Part shown: positions 1-7,239 of the stretch, piece after piece
How the letters are laid out: every line of letters starts with the position of its first letter
How positions within the stretch are numbered: position 1 is the stretch's first letter
From: an uncultured Oscillospiraceae bacterium
Lineage (GTDB): Bacteria; Bacillota; Clostridia; Oscillospirales; Oscillospiraceae
Assembly (NCBI GenBank): GCA_934661135.1
Contig: CAKUJA010000033.1
Coordinates: forward strand, 1-22,666
Length of the DNA stretch: 22,666 nucleotides
Reading direction: 5' to 3'
Translations under genes and position numbers: made by a program
The notes under the pieces: model-generated
What the model was told of the DNA's origin: nothing
The model's input: the letters and a program-made list of their open reading frames with translations, nothing else
The model's database searches: none

Positions 1-407
1 CCCTCATAGTGAAACTGCACCAGCTTATTGCCATCGTCCACCTCGCCGACCACCGTCGCCGTCAGCTCGCCATTTCCAAAGCTCAGCTCCGTCCCGGTGT
101 GCGTCTTGCGTCCCGGCTTCGTCAGGCATTCCCAGACACCGTCGCCCTTGTCGCGCAACAGCAGCACCTCCACCGCGCCGCCTGACGGCTCACGGTGTCC
201 CAGCAGTCGCGCCGGCAGGACGCGCGAGTTGTTCAGCACCAGACAGTCGCCCGGCCGCAGCAGCTCCGCAATCTCATAAAAGTGCCGGTGACCGGTTGCC
301 CCCGTCCTCCGGTCGAGCGTCATCAGCCTCGACGCGCTCCGATCCGCCAGCGGCGTCTGCGCAATCAGTTCTTCTGGTAAATCATAGTAAAAATCATGGG
401 TTTTCAA
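1..407 (-). CDS. queA: QueA, S-adenosylmethionine:tRNA ribosyltransferase-isomerase (5' part only)
   Basis: QueA moves the ribosyl group of S-adenosylmethionine onto 7-aminomethyl-7-deazaguanine at tRNA position 34, giving epoxyqueuosine, the next-to-last step of queuosine synthesis; it acts in the cytoplasm. Read on the minus strand, the frame begins KTHDFYYDLPEELIAQTPL, followed by SRLM and VLNNSRVLPARL, all typical of the QueA N-terminus. About 135 residues are present; the rest lies beyond the left edge. There is no in-frame ATG. Two adjacent TTG codons at 408-410 and 405-407 follow an AAGGGG ribosome site, and I chose the second because it gives the usual M-K-T start; the first is nearly as likely. 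A short out-of-frame ATG peptide (MFVENP) precedes it and is probably meaningless. The gene is divergent from asd. The family call is very secure, the exact start less so. Confidence 0.93.
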   Translation of the reverse strand, partial: MKTHDFYYDLPEELIAQTPLADRSASRLMTLDRRTGATGHRHFYEIAELLRPGDCLVLNNSRVLPARLLGHREPSGGAVEVLLLRDKGDGVWECLTKPGRKTHTGTELSFGNGELTATVVGEVDDGNKLVQFHYE

Positions 408-451
408 CAAACATTGCCCCTTTTTTCGCAGAAGTTCCTACGAGTTTCACA

Positions 452-480
452 TTGACAAGCCATACCGCATATGCTATTAT
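452..480 (+). promoter_or_regulatory. Promoter for asd-dapA (plus strand)
   Basis: TTGACA (452-457), a 17-base spacer (458-474) and TATTAT (475-480) form a near-perfect sigma-A promoter. The predicted start near 487 leaves a leader of about 155 nt before asd. This transcript would run rightward across the queA promoter at 560-588. Confidence 0.82.
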
Positions 481-504
481 GAAGCCATCAAATTTCGCGG
501 ACAT

Positions 505-598
505 ATGGCCGTGTACTGTGAACAGATTAAATCTGGCTGCTCCGCAGCCGTTAAAATTTATTATAGTACATTCTAAAGTTACATTCAACCGTAACTTT
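505..598 (+). other. Structured asd leader with possible 23-codon leader ORF
   Basis: Several inverted repeats are visible. TGTACT (512-517) pairs with AGTACA (565-570) and encloses CAGAT-taa-ATCTG (523-535) and GCTGC-tcc-GCAGC (536-548), which could form a cruciform-like three-way fold. Just downstream is an 8-bp hairpin, AAAGTTAC/GTAACTTT (575-582/591-598). A 23-codon ORF, ATG 505 to TAA 574-576 (MAVYCEQIKSGCSAAVKIYY then STF), overlies the first fold, and its stop abuts the second hairpin. Its ribosome site is poor (GCGGA only). The arrangement recalls attenuation, but the second hairpin is AT-rich with no separate U-run, so it is not a good terminator. The same folds would form in the opposing queA leader. 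I do not recognise a known riboswitch; lysine riboswitch landmarks are absent. Confidence 0.35.
560..588 (-). promoter_or_regulatory. Promoter for queA (minus strand)
   Basis: On the minus strand, TTGAAT (583-588) and TATAAT (560-565) are separated by exactly 17 bases (566-582), a near-consensus sigma-A promoter. The predicted start near 553 gives queA a leader of about 145 nt. The transcript would run leftward through the asd promoter at 452-480, so the two promoters face each other although the genes diverge. Confidence 0.78.
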
Positions 599-641
599 TG
601 ACCGTTTCGCACAAAATCAGACAGATTGGAGTTTTCGCATC

Positions 642-1730
642 ATGGAAAAGTACAAAGTTGGTATCATCGGCGCAACCGGCATGGTCGGCCAGCGCTTCGC
701 CCTTCTCACGGCAGACCACCCCTGGTTCCAGCCGGTCGTTCTCGCCGCCAGCAGCCACAGTGCCGGAAAGACCTACAAAGAAGCGGTCGGCTCCCGCTGG
801 TATATGGCCGATCCCATGCCGTCCTCTCTGGAAAACGTTGTTGTCATGGACGCCGAAGCGGACGCGGAGAAGATCGCCTCGATGGTCGACTTTGTGTTCT
901 GTGCCGTCAATATGAAAAAAGACGAAATCAAGGCGCTGGAGGAACGCTACGCCAAGCTCGAATGCCCGGTCGTCTCCAACAACTCCGCCCATCGCGGCAC
1001 GCCGGACGTCCCGATGGTCGTGCCGGAGCTGAACCCCGAGCACATCCGGATCATCGAGTCGCAGCGCAAGCGCCTTGGCACCAAGCGCGGCTTCATCGCC
1101 GTCAAATCCAACTGCTCGCTGCAAAGCTATGTCCCCGCACTCCATCCGCTGCTGAAATACGGCCTTGACAAAGCGCTTGTCTGCACCTATCAGGCCATCT
1201 CCGGCGCCGGCAAAAACTTTGACACGTGGCCGGAAATGATCGACAATGTCATTCCCTTTATCGGCGGCGAAGAAGAAAAATCCGAGCTTGAGCCAATGAA
1301 GCTCTGGGGTCACATCGAGGGTGACCGCATTGTCAATGCCATCGAGCCGTCTATCACCGCACAGTGCCTTCGTGTCCCCTGCTCCGACGGTCATATGGCC
1401 GCCTGCTTTATGAAGTTCAAGGATGAAGCCCCCTCCATTGAGCAGATCAAGTCCGACTGGGCAAACTTCTCCGGCCGTGCACAGGAGCTTCAGCTTCCGT
1501 CCGCGCCAAAGCAGTTCCTCCACTACTTTGAAGAGGATGACCGCCCGCAGACCCGGCTCGACCGCAATCTCGAGCACGGTATGGCCGTCAGCATCGGCCG
1601 TCTGCGCCGCGACACGCAGTACGATTACAAGTTCGTCTGCCTGTCGCATAACACGCTGCGTGGCGCGGCCGGCGGCGCTGTCCTGCTCGCCGAGCTGCTC
1701 TGCGCCGAAGGCTATATCACCAGAAAATAA
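642..1730 (+). CDS. asd: Aspartate-semialdehyde dehydrogenase
   Basis: This enzyme reduces aspartyl phosphate to aspartate 4-semialdehyde with NADPH, the branch point to lysine/diaminopimelate, threonine and methionine. The protein has 362 residues. The N-terminal nucleotide-binding loop G10-A-T-G13-M-V-G16 is visible; C158 in SNCS is the expected thiol nucleophile, and H251 in SDGHMAA is the likely catalytic base. Length and motifs fit the archaeal/eukaryotic-type subfamily (about 350-365 aa, TIGR00978-like) rather than the shorter classical Bacillus-type enzyme. GGAG at 628-631 lies 10 bases before the ATG. The gene heads a unit with dapA, 116 bp downstream, with a hairpin between them. A long open frame on the opposite strand is a codon-bias shadow. 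Confidence 0.95.
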   Translation: MEKYKVGIIGATGMVGQRFALLTADHPWFQPVVLAASSHSAGKTYKEAVGSRWYMADPMPSSLENVVVMDAEADAEKIASMVDFVFCAVNMKKDEIKALEERYAKLECPVVSNNSAHRGTPDVPMVVPELNPEHIRIIESQRKRLGTKRGFIAVKSNCSLQSYVPALHPLLKYGLDKALVCTYQAISGAGKNFDTWPEMIDNVIPFIGGEEEKSELEPMKLWGHIEGDRIVNAIEPSITAQCLRVPCSDGHMAACFMKFKDEAPSIEQIKSDWANFSGRAQELQLPSAPKQFLHYFEEDDRPQTRLDRNLEHGMAVSIGRLRRDTQYDYKFVCLSHNTLRGAAGGAVLLAELLCAEGYITRK

Positions 1731-1744
1731 ACATCGATTCTACG

Positions 1745-1784
1745 AAACCCGCACGATTTGCGTTTGCAGATCATGCGGGTTTTC
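1745..1784 (+). terminator. Hairpin between asd and dapA (terminator or partial attenuator)
   Basis: AAACCCGCA (1745-1753) pairs with TGCGGGTTT (1774-1782) over 9 bp, and GAT/ATC adds three more pairs inside one mismatch. The 3' arm runs into TTTTC. It looks like an intrinsic terminator with a short U-tract. I see no good promoter between it and dapA, so either read-through is substantial or dapA has a weak promoter that I cannot identify. Confidence 0.6.
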
Positions 1785-1846
1785 TCATTCTCTTGTCCGG
1801 GTATGTTTTTTCGCCAGCCGTCCAGATTTAAAAAAGGAGTGATTCT

Positions 1847-2722
1847 ATGAAGCAGCCAATCTTCACCGGCGTCGCCACCGCGCTCGTCACGCCCTTCCGC
1901 GGCGGCGCGATCGATCTTTCCGCCTTGGAACAGCTCTTGGATGCACAGCTTGCTGCAGGCATTGACGCCATTGTCGTCTGCGGCACCACCGGCGAAGCCA
2001 GCACACTCAGCAGTCAGGAGCAGCTTACACTCATCGCGCACACGCTCCGCTACGTCCACGGCCGCTGCAAAGTCATCGCAGGCACCGGCTCCAACAATAC
2101 CGCCCACGCACTGGAACTCAGCCGTGCAGCAGCGGCCATGGGCGTTGACGGTCTGCTGCTCGTCACGCCCTATTATAATAAATGCACACAGGATGGCCTT
2201 CTCGCGCACTATCTGACGATTGCCGACGCCGTCGACTGCCCGATCATCGTATACAGCGTCCCCAGCCGCACCGGTGTGGATATTTCCGTCGATACCTGTG
2301 TCCGTCTCAGCCAGCATCCCAACCTCAACGGGATCAAGGAGGCCGGCGGCAGTACCGCCAAAGCCGCTCGCATCCTGAATGCCTGCGGCGGAGACTTTTT
2401 CCTCTGGTCGGGCAATGACGATCAAATCGTCCCGTTGCTCTCACTCGGCGCATCCGGTGTCATCTCTGTCCTCTCCAATGTCCGCCCGCGGGAAACGCTC
2501 GCCATGACGCAGGCCGCCTTCACCGGTGACTACGCCGCCGCAGGGCGGCTGCAATGTCAGCTCATGCCGCTGATTGACGCACTGTTCTGTGAAGTCAACC
2601 CTATCCCGGTCAAATACGCGCTCGAGCTGGAAGGCATCCCGGTCGGCGCGCCGCGCCTGCCGCTCACGCCACTGTCCGAGCGAAACCTCCCGCGTCTCAC
2701 CACCGCCCTCCGTGCTTTGTAG
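1847..2722 (+). CDS. dapA: 4-hydroxy-tetrahydrodipicolinate synthase
   Basis: DapA condenses pyruvate with aspartate semialdehyde to give 4-hydroxy-tetrahydrodipicolinate, the first committed step to diaminopimelate (peptidoglycan) and lysine. The protein has 291 residues, the normal length for this TIM-barrel aldolase. The pyruvate-binding loop GTTGE (46-50), Y109/Y110, catalytic Y136 in VYSVPSRTG with R141, and the Schiff-base lysine K164 in GIKEAGG are all present. A strong AAGGAG site precedes the ATG. Its substrate is made by the upstream asd product, so the pair forms a pathway cassette. A terminator-like hairpin starts immediately after the TAG stop. NanA and related lyases belong to the same fold, but the motif set and asd linkage favour DapA. 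Confidence 0.95.
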   Translation: MKQPIFTGVATALVTPFRGGAIDLSALEQLLDAQLAAGIDAIVVCGTTGEASTLSSQEQLTLIAHTLRYVHGRCKVIAGTGSNNTAHALELSRAAAAMGVDGLLLVTPYYNKCTQDGLLAHYLTIADAVDCPIIVYSVPSRTGVDISVDTCVRLSQHPNLNGIKEAGGSTAKAARILNACGGDFFLWSGNDDQIVPLLSLGASGVISVLSNVRPRETLAMTQAAFTGDYAAAGRLQCQLMPLIDALFCEVNPIPVKYALELEGIPVGAPRLPLTPLSERNLPRLTTALRAL

Positions 2723-2760
2723 GGGCGGACGACTCTGTCCGCCCGCTTTCTTCGTCTTTT
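2723..2760 (+). terminator. Terminator after dapA; palindrome may be an interspersed repeat
   Basis: GGGCGGAC (2723-2730) and GTCCGCCC (2737-2744) form a perfect 8-bp stem with a 6-base loop, starting at the first base after the dapA stop. A pyrimidine-rich tail (gctttcttcgtctttt) follows. It should end the asd-dapA transcript, although its U-tract is interrupted. Confidence 0.6.
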
Positions 2761-2884
2761 GCCGCGCGAAAAGAAACACTTTTTGAACCCATTTCCTTTT
2801 CCGAAGGAGAAACGGAACGAGGTTCGCAAAATAAGTGCTCTGAATAGTTCACCATAACCATAATGATTTTCTCTTTGCAAATAG

Positions 2885-2914
2885 TTATTCACACTTTCCA
2901 CAATTCTGTCCACA
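2885..2914 (+). other. DnaA-box-like cluster in the dapA-tsaD gap
   Basis: Three 9-mers in the same orientation resemble the DnaA box TTATCCACA: TTATTCACA (2885-2893, one mismatch), CTTTCCACA (2894-2902, two mismatches, directly adjacent) and CTGTCCACA (2906-2914, two mismatches). The surrounding 2761-3075 stretch is more AT-rich than the genes, has no believable ORF and otherwise holds only a small inverted repeat, CTTTAC-tgc-GTAAAG (2986-3000). No dnaA or dnaN gene is nearby, so this is not shown to be an origin; a DnaA-binding or titration site, or chance, are the options. Confidence 0.35.
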
Positions 2915-3075
2915 GCCCTATATCTCTGTAATTTCAAGCATTCACCGCATTTTCTAAAAAAATTTCAGGCTCCGCAAACGAAGGACTTTACTGCGTAAAG
3001 GCGCGAAATTGATTTACATAACTCATTTTATGCAAGATTCTTGTCATCATTTTGACGCCTTTTTCAAAATTCGGC

Positions 3076-3121
3076 AAAAAACAACCGTCTTTGACAGATG
3101 CACACGCTGTCAAAGACGGTT
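3076..3121 (-). terminator. Strong terminator of the polA-rimI-tsaD unit
   Basis: A perfect 15-bp stem (3083-3097 with 3107-3121; one arm AACCGTCTTTGACAG) encloses a 9-base loop. On the minus strand it is followed by GTTTTTTGCC, a good U-tract, 11 bases past the tsaD stop. On the plus side TTCCTTTT follows, so it may also work in the other direction and back up the dapA terminator. Confidence 0.88.
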
Positions 3122-3131
3122 TCCTTTTCGC

Positions 3132-4154
3132 TTACTCAGCAGAATATGCCATTGAAATCGGCCTTGTCGCAAATGCGTTCAACTCCTGTCCCGCACGCGT
3201 TCCGGCCAGATACTCATAATATCCCTGGCTGCCGATCATCGCACCGTTGTCGCCGCAAAGCTTCAGCGGCGGCTTATAGAGCGTCGCGCCCATCGCCGCG
3301 CATTCGCGTTCAAATTCCGCGCGAATCCACGAATTGGCCGCCACACCGCCCGCAATCGCCAGCTTCCGGTAGCCTGTCTCGCGCAGCGCCGCCATCGTCC
3401 GCGGTACGAGCATCTCGCTCACTGCCTTGGAAAACGACGCGCAAAGCGACGGCACGTCGATCTGTTCGCCCTTCTGCTCGTGTTGATGAATCAGATTCAG
3501 CGCTGCTGTTTTTAAGCCGGAGAACGAGAAATCCAGCGGATTTCCGCTCAGCTTCGTATGCGGCAGCACATATTTTTCCGCATCGCCCGTCTGTGCCATC
3601 CGGTCGAGCGCCGCACCGCCGGGATATGGCATCCCAAGCACACGCGCCACCTTGTCAAAGCATTCGCCCGCCGCATCGTCGCGCGTTGAACCCAAAATCC
3701 GAAATTCTGTATACGATTGCACGTCGACGATCATGCTGTGCCCGCCGGACACCACCAGGCAGAGAAATGGCGGCTCCAGCTCCGGATACGCAATATAATT
3801 CGCTGCGATATGCCCACGGATGTGATGCACCGGCACCAGCGGCACACCGAGACTCATCGCAGCGCCCTTTGCAAAATTGACACCCACGAGCACCGCGCCG
3901 ATCAATCCCGGCGCATACGTCACCGCAATCGCGTCAATGTCGCCGCGCGTCAGCTTCGCCGTTGCGAGCGCCTGCTCCGCCAAGCCGTAGATCGCTTCAA
4001 TGTGCTTCCGCGATGCAATCTCCGGCACCACGCCGCCATAGAGCTTGTGCAGCTCTACCTGCGACGAAATGCAGTCCGTCAGCACGTCGCGTCCATCGCG
4101 TACAATCGCAACCGCCGTCTCGTCGCAGGACGATTCAATCGCCAAGATGTTCAT
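3132..4154 (-). CDS. tsaD: TsaD, tRNA N6-threonylcarbamoyladenosine transferase subunit
   Basis: TsaD transfers threonylcarbamoyl from its AMP derivative to A37 of ANN-decoding tRNAs (t6A), working with TsaB and TsaE. The protein has 340 residues, the usual length. The start MNILAIESSCDETA is the family signature; H111 and H115 in HHIRGH and D302 in CGDNGAM are the metal ligands, matching the usual family numbering; SGGHSM at 137-142 is in the active site. A longer open frame extends upstream, but it is only rimI read in another frame. The true ATG (4152-4154) overlaps the rimI stop as ATGA, so translation is probably coupled. tsaB, its usual neighbour, is not in this window. A strong terminator follows. 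Confidence 0.96.
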   Translation of the reverse strand: MNILAIESSCDETAVAIVRDGRDVLTDCISSQVELHKLYGGVVPEIASRKHIEAIYGLAEQALATAKLTRGDIDAIAVTYAPGLIGAVLVGVNFAKGAAMSLGVPLVPVHHIRGHIAANYIAYPELEPPFLCLVVSGGHSMIVDVQSYTEFRILGSTRDDAAGECFDKVARVLGMPYPGGAALDRMAQTGDAEKYVLPHTKLSGNPLDFSFSGLKTAALNLIHQHEQKGEQIDVPSLCASFSKAVSEMLVPRTMAALRETGYRKLAIAGGVAANSWIRAEFERECAAMGATLYKPPLKLCGDNGAMIGSQGYYEYLAGTRAGQELNAFATRPISMAYSAE

Positions 4155-4600
4155 GCCCTCAAATCCTTTCTGAAAATCCGTGCATCCTCCCGCGGGTGAA
4201 AGTAATACTTTGGCCGCAGTCCAATTTCCGTAAAGCCGAGCGCGGTATACAGCCGGATGGCCGGCTCGTTTGACGCCCGCACCTCCAGTGTCAGGCTCTC
4301 CGCACTTTTTTGCCGCAACAGTTCGCCGCAGAGTGCCGTAACAAGTGCCGCACCGATGCCGCAGCGTCTTGCGGCAGACTTCACGGCTAAATTCATCATA
4401 TCCGCTTCGCCCAGCACCGTCTGGCTTCCGACATAGCCGAGAACCGTATCCCCCTCCGCGGCCACAAGCCAAAGGCTCAGTTCATTTTCCACTTCCTTTG
4501 CAAGCACCTGTTCCGGCCACGGATCTGCAAAGCATTCTCGCTCCAGCGAGGCGATCTGCGGAAGATCGGTCTCTTTCATCGGTCGTATGGTGTAGTTCAT
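4151..4600 (-). CDS. rimI: RimI-like ribosomal protein S18 alanine N-acetyltransferase
   Basis: A 149-residue GNAT-fold enzyme predicted to acetylate the N-terminal alanine of ribosomal protein S18 using acetyl-CoA. The acetyl-CoA loop RRCGIGAA (78-85), the E106-containing LEVRASN strand, and the C-terminal AIRLYTALGF plus RPKYY motifs follow the RimI pattern. Its place directly before tsaD is the standard Firmicutes arrangement and is the best argument for RimI over other small acetyltransferases. The start ATG (4598-4600) overlaps the polA TGA as ATGA, and its own stop overlaps the tsaD ATG in the same way. Substrate specificity is inferred from family and context. Confidence 0.9.
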   Translation of the reverse strand: MNYTIRPMKETDLPQIASLERECFADPWPEQVLAKEVENELSLWLVAAEGDTVLGYVGSQTVLGEADMMNLAVKSAARRCGIGAALVTALCGELLRQKSAESLTLEVRASNEPAIRLYTALGFTEIGLRPKYYFHPREDARIFRKDLRA

Positions 4601-7209
4601 TTCGCATCATACCAGCTTTCGCCAACGTTTGCCTCTGCCAGCAGCGGCACGGATAGCTCCATCACGTGCTCCATCTGCTCCTTCACAAGGGTTTTCACGG
4701 TCTCCGCTTCCTCCACCGGGCACTCCACAATCAGTTCATCGTGCACCTGTAATATCAGCCGCCCGCGCAGTCCCGCGTTCCGCAGCGCCGTGTCCACGTG
4801 CAGCATCGCCAGCTTGATAATATCCGCCGCCGTTCCCTGAATCGGCGTATTCAGCGCTACCCGTTCCCCAAAGGAACGGATATTAAAGTTGCTGCTTTTC
4901 AGCTCCGGAAGTTCCCGTTTCCGTCCAAACAATGTCGTTACATAGCCGTTTTCCTTCGCTTTTTGGACAATTTCGTGCATATAATTGCGCACGCCGGAGT
5001 AGTTTTCCAAATAGGAGTCAATATAGGCCTTCGCTTCTTTGCGCGTAACGCCGATGTCCTCCGCGAGGGAAAATTCCGAAATGCCATATACAATTCCAAA
5101 ATTGACTGCCTTTGCGTGACGCCGCTGCAGCGGCGTCACCTCATCCGGCGCCACGCCGAACACCTGCGCCGCTGTCGCCGTATGAATATCCATCCCAGAG
5201 CGGAACGCCGCCTGCATATGCGCATCGTCGGCGATGTGCGCGAGCACGCGCAGCTCAATCTGGCTGTAATCCGCGTCGATGAACACGCAGCCGTCCGCCG
5301 GAATGAACATCTTTCGGATCTCGCTGCCAAGCTCCGTCCGAACCGGAATATTTTGCAGGTTCGGCTCTGTGGAAGAAAGACGCCCCGTCGCCGTCACTGT
5401 GTTCTGGAACGTCGTGTGGATTCGTCCGTCCTCTGCAATTTCCTTCACCAGTCCGTCCGCATACGTCGACTTCAGCTTTGCCAGCATCCGGTAGTCCAGA
5501 ATTGCCTGAATGATCGGATGTTTGTTTTTCAATTTTTCCAAAACATCCGCATTTGTCGAATAGCCGCTTTTTGTCCTTTTTACCGCCGGAAGTCCCAGCT
5601 TTTCAAACAGCAGCTCCCCGAGCTGCTTCGGGGAGTTGATATTCAGTTCTCCGCCGGCATATTCAAAAATCAGCGCTTGGCAGTCAGCAATTCGCTCTGA
5701 CAGCATATTGCCAAACGCAACGAGCGCCATCTGGTCGGCCAGCACACCGGCCGTCTCCATCCGCGCCAGCACCGCACAAAGCGGCAGCTCCATTTCATAG
5801 TAGAGCTCCTGCATCCCTTCCGATTCCAGCTTCTTCGGCAGTACCTCATAGAGCGCCGCAATCGCCGCCGTCCGTGCGGACAGATTGCTGATTGCCGCAG
5901 CTTCTCCCAGTTCTTTTTCGTCTGCAAGGCCAACCTTGCTGGCACAGTATTGCATAAACAGCCGGTCAATCTCATAGCTTCCCTGCGTCGCGTCAAGCAA
6001 ATATCCCGCCAGCGCTGTGTCGAAGCAGAACCCCTCAATCGGCAGACCGCACTCCAACAGATGCCGCATTACCTCTTTGAGATCATGCGTCACCTTCCGG
6101 ATGCTTCCGCTGCAAAGGCCGCGTAGAACTGTCTCATACGCTTCACCAAGTCGCTCCCGCGAGAAATAACAGGCTGCGCTGCCGTCATCTAATAACACAG
6201 AAACTGCGTCAAATCCCGGTGCGAACAAAACCGCGACATACGGTTTTTCCGCAAACTGCTTCAGGAATGCTTCTGCGTGTTCCGCCGTCTCGACAATCAC
6301 CGGCTCACACGTACCCTCGCAAACCTCCGGCTCTGCGGGCTTCGGCGGATGGAGCTGGTAACGCGATGCAAGCCGCGTAAACTCGAGTTTCTGGAACAGC
6401 TCCCACAGCGCGTCATTGTCCACGTCCTGCACCCGGCAGGCTTCCGGCTCAAACGCGACCGGCGCTTCACAGCGAATCGTGGCCAGATCATAGGAGCGGT
6501 AGGCATTTTCGCGCCCAGCCTCCAGCTTTTTGCGAACGGAATCCTTCAACTCCTCCAGATGTGCATAGACGCCGTCCAGCGTTCCATACTGCACCAAAAG
6601 CTGCGTCGCCGTCTTTGGCCCAATCCCCGCAACGCCCGGAATATTGTCCGAACTGTCGCCCATCAGACTTTTCAGATCGATCATATGGATCGGCGCAAAG
6701 CCATACTCCGCTTCAAAAACGTCCGGCGTGTAGAGCGTAGAGCCGGTCTGTCCGCCCTTTGTAATCACGAGCTTCACCGAGACGTGCGGTGCCACAAGCT
6801 GTAAGCTGTCGCGGTCGCCGGTGACGATCACGCAGTCCCAATCCTTTGCAGCGCAGAGTTTCCCCGCCGTGCCGAGGATGTCATCTGCTTCCCATCCCTC
6901 ACATTCAAAAATCGGAATGCGCATGGCGCGCAGAACTTCCTTCATCAGCGGCATCTGCTGTGCCAGCTCCTCCGGCATCGCGTGCCGCGTCGCCTTATAG
7001 CCGTCATACTGTAAATGGCGGAACGTCGGCGCCTTCAGGTCAAACGCAACCGCCAGCGCGTCCGGCTGTTCCTCATTGCGGAGCTTCTCCAAAATATTCA
7101 AAAAACCAAAAATAGCGTTCGTATAAAGACCATCGCGTGTAGTCAGCAGACGAACACCATAAAACGCGCGGTTGATAATACTGTTACCATCTAAAATCAT
7201 CAGCTTCAT
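4597..7209 (-). CDS. polA: DNA polymerase I (5' nuclease active, proofreading domain degenerate)
   Basis: Pol I removes RNA primers and fills gaps in lagging-strand synthesis and excision repair. The protein has 870 residues. The 5'-3' nuclease domain (about 1-285) keeps its acidic sites: D7, EADD (107-110), GDRDS (131-135) and GDSSDNIPGVAGIGPKTA (184-201). The middle domain (about 300-480) lacks the catalytic acids of a 3'-5' exonuclease: the Exo I position reads AVLFAPGF and the Exo II-like stretch is THDLKEV. The polymerase domain has motif A DADYSQIELR (645-654, D645), motif B RRHAKAVNFGIVYG (696-709) and motif C QVHDE (821-825). GGAG lies 8 bases before the ATG. It has its own promoter at 7240-7268 and is the first gene of polA-rimI-tsaD. 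Confidence 0.97.
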   Translation of the reverse strand: MKLMILDGNSIINRAFYGVRLLTTRDGLYTNAIFGFLNILEKLRNEEQPDALAVAFDLKAPTFRHLQYDGYKATRHAMPEELAQQMPLMKEVLRAMRIPIFECEGWEADDILGTAGKLCAAKDWDCVIVTGDRDSLQLVAPHVSVKLVITKGGQTGSTLYTPDVFEAEYGFAPIHMIDLKSLMGDSSDNIPGVAGIGPKTATQLLVQYGTLDGVYAHLEELKDSVRKKLEAGRENAYRSYDLATIRCEAPVAFEPEACRVQDVDNDALWELFQKLEFTRLASRYQLHPPKPAEPEVCEGTCEPVIVETAEHAEAFLKQFAEKPYVAVLFAPGFDAVSVLLDDGSAACYFSRERLGEAYETVLRGLCSGSIRKVTHDLKEVMRHLLECGLPIEGFCFDTALAGYLLDATQGSYEIDRLFMQYCASKVGLADEKELGEAAAISNLSARTAAIAALYEVLPKKLESEGMQELYYEMELPLCAVLARMETAGVLADQMALVAFGNMLSERIADCQALIFEYAGGELNINSPKQLGELLFEKLGLPAVKRTKSGYSTNADVLEKLKNKHPIIQAILDYRMLAKLKSTYADGLVKEIAEDGRIHTTFQNTVTATGRLSSTEPNLQNIPVRTELGSEIRKMFIPADGCVFIDADYSQIELRVLAHIADDAHMQAAFRSGMDIHTATAAQVFGVAPDEVTPLQRRHAKAVNFGIVYGISEFSLAEDIGVTRKEAKAYIDSYLENYSGVRNYMHEIVQKAKENGYVTTLFGRKRELPELKSSNFNIRSFGERVALNTPIQGTAADIIKLAMLHVDTALRNAGLRGRLILQVHDELIVECPVEEAETVKTLVKEQMEHVMELSVPLLAEANVGESWYDAK

Positions 7210-7239
7210 CGCAAAAGCTCCTTCATAGTTCGTCTGCTT

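Noticed and set aside
487..641. Lysine riboswitch upstream of asd
   Set aside because: The leader is too short and lacks the conserved multi-helix junction sequence of the lysine riboswitch; only simple hairpins are seen.
585..1649. Long open frame (354 codons) on the minus strand opposite asd
   Set aside because: Exact antisense shadow of a well-identified asd; composition follows codon bias and no family is recognisable.
2885..2914. Chromosomal origin of replication
   Set aside because: Only three imperfect DnaA-like boxes, and none of dnaA, dnaN, rpmH or gyrB nearby; kept only as a DnaA-box-like cluster.
2557..2937. 126-codon minus-strand ORF across the dapA terminator
   Set aside because: Overlaps dapA antisense and the terminator hairpin; Arg-rich sequence with no protein-like pattern.
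3084..3120. Perfect inverted repeat considered as a mobile-element end or attachment site
   Set aside because: Position just past the tsaD stop with a flanking T-run fits an intrinsic terminator fully.
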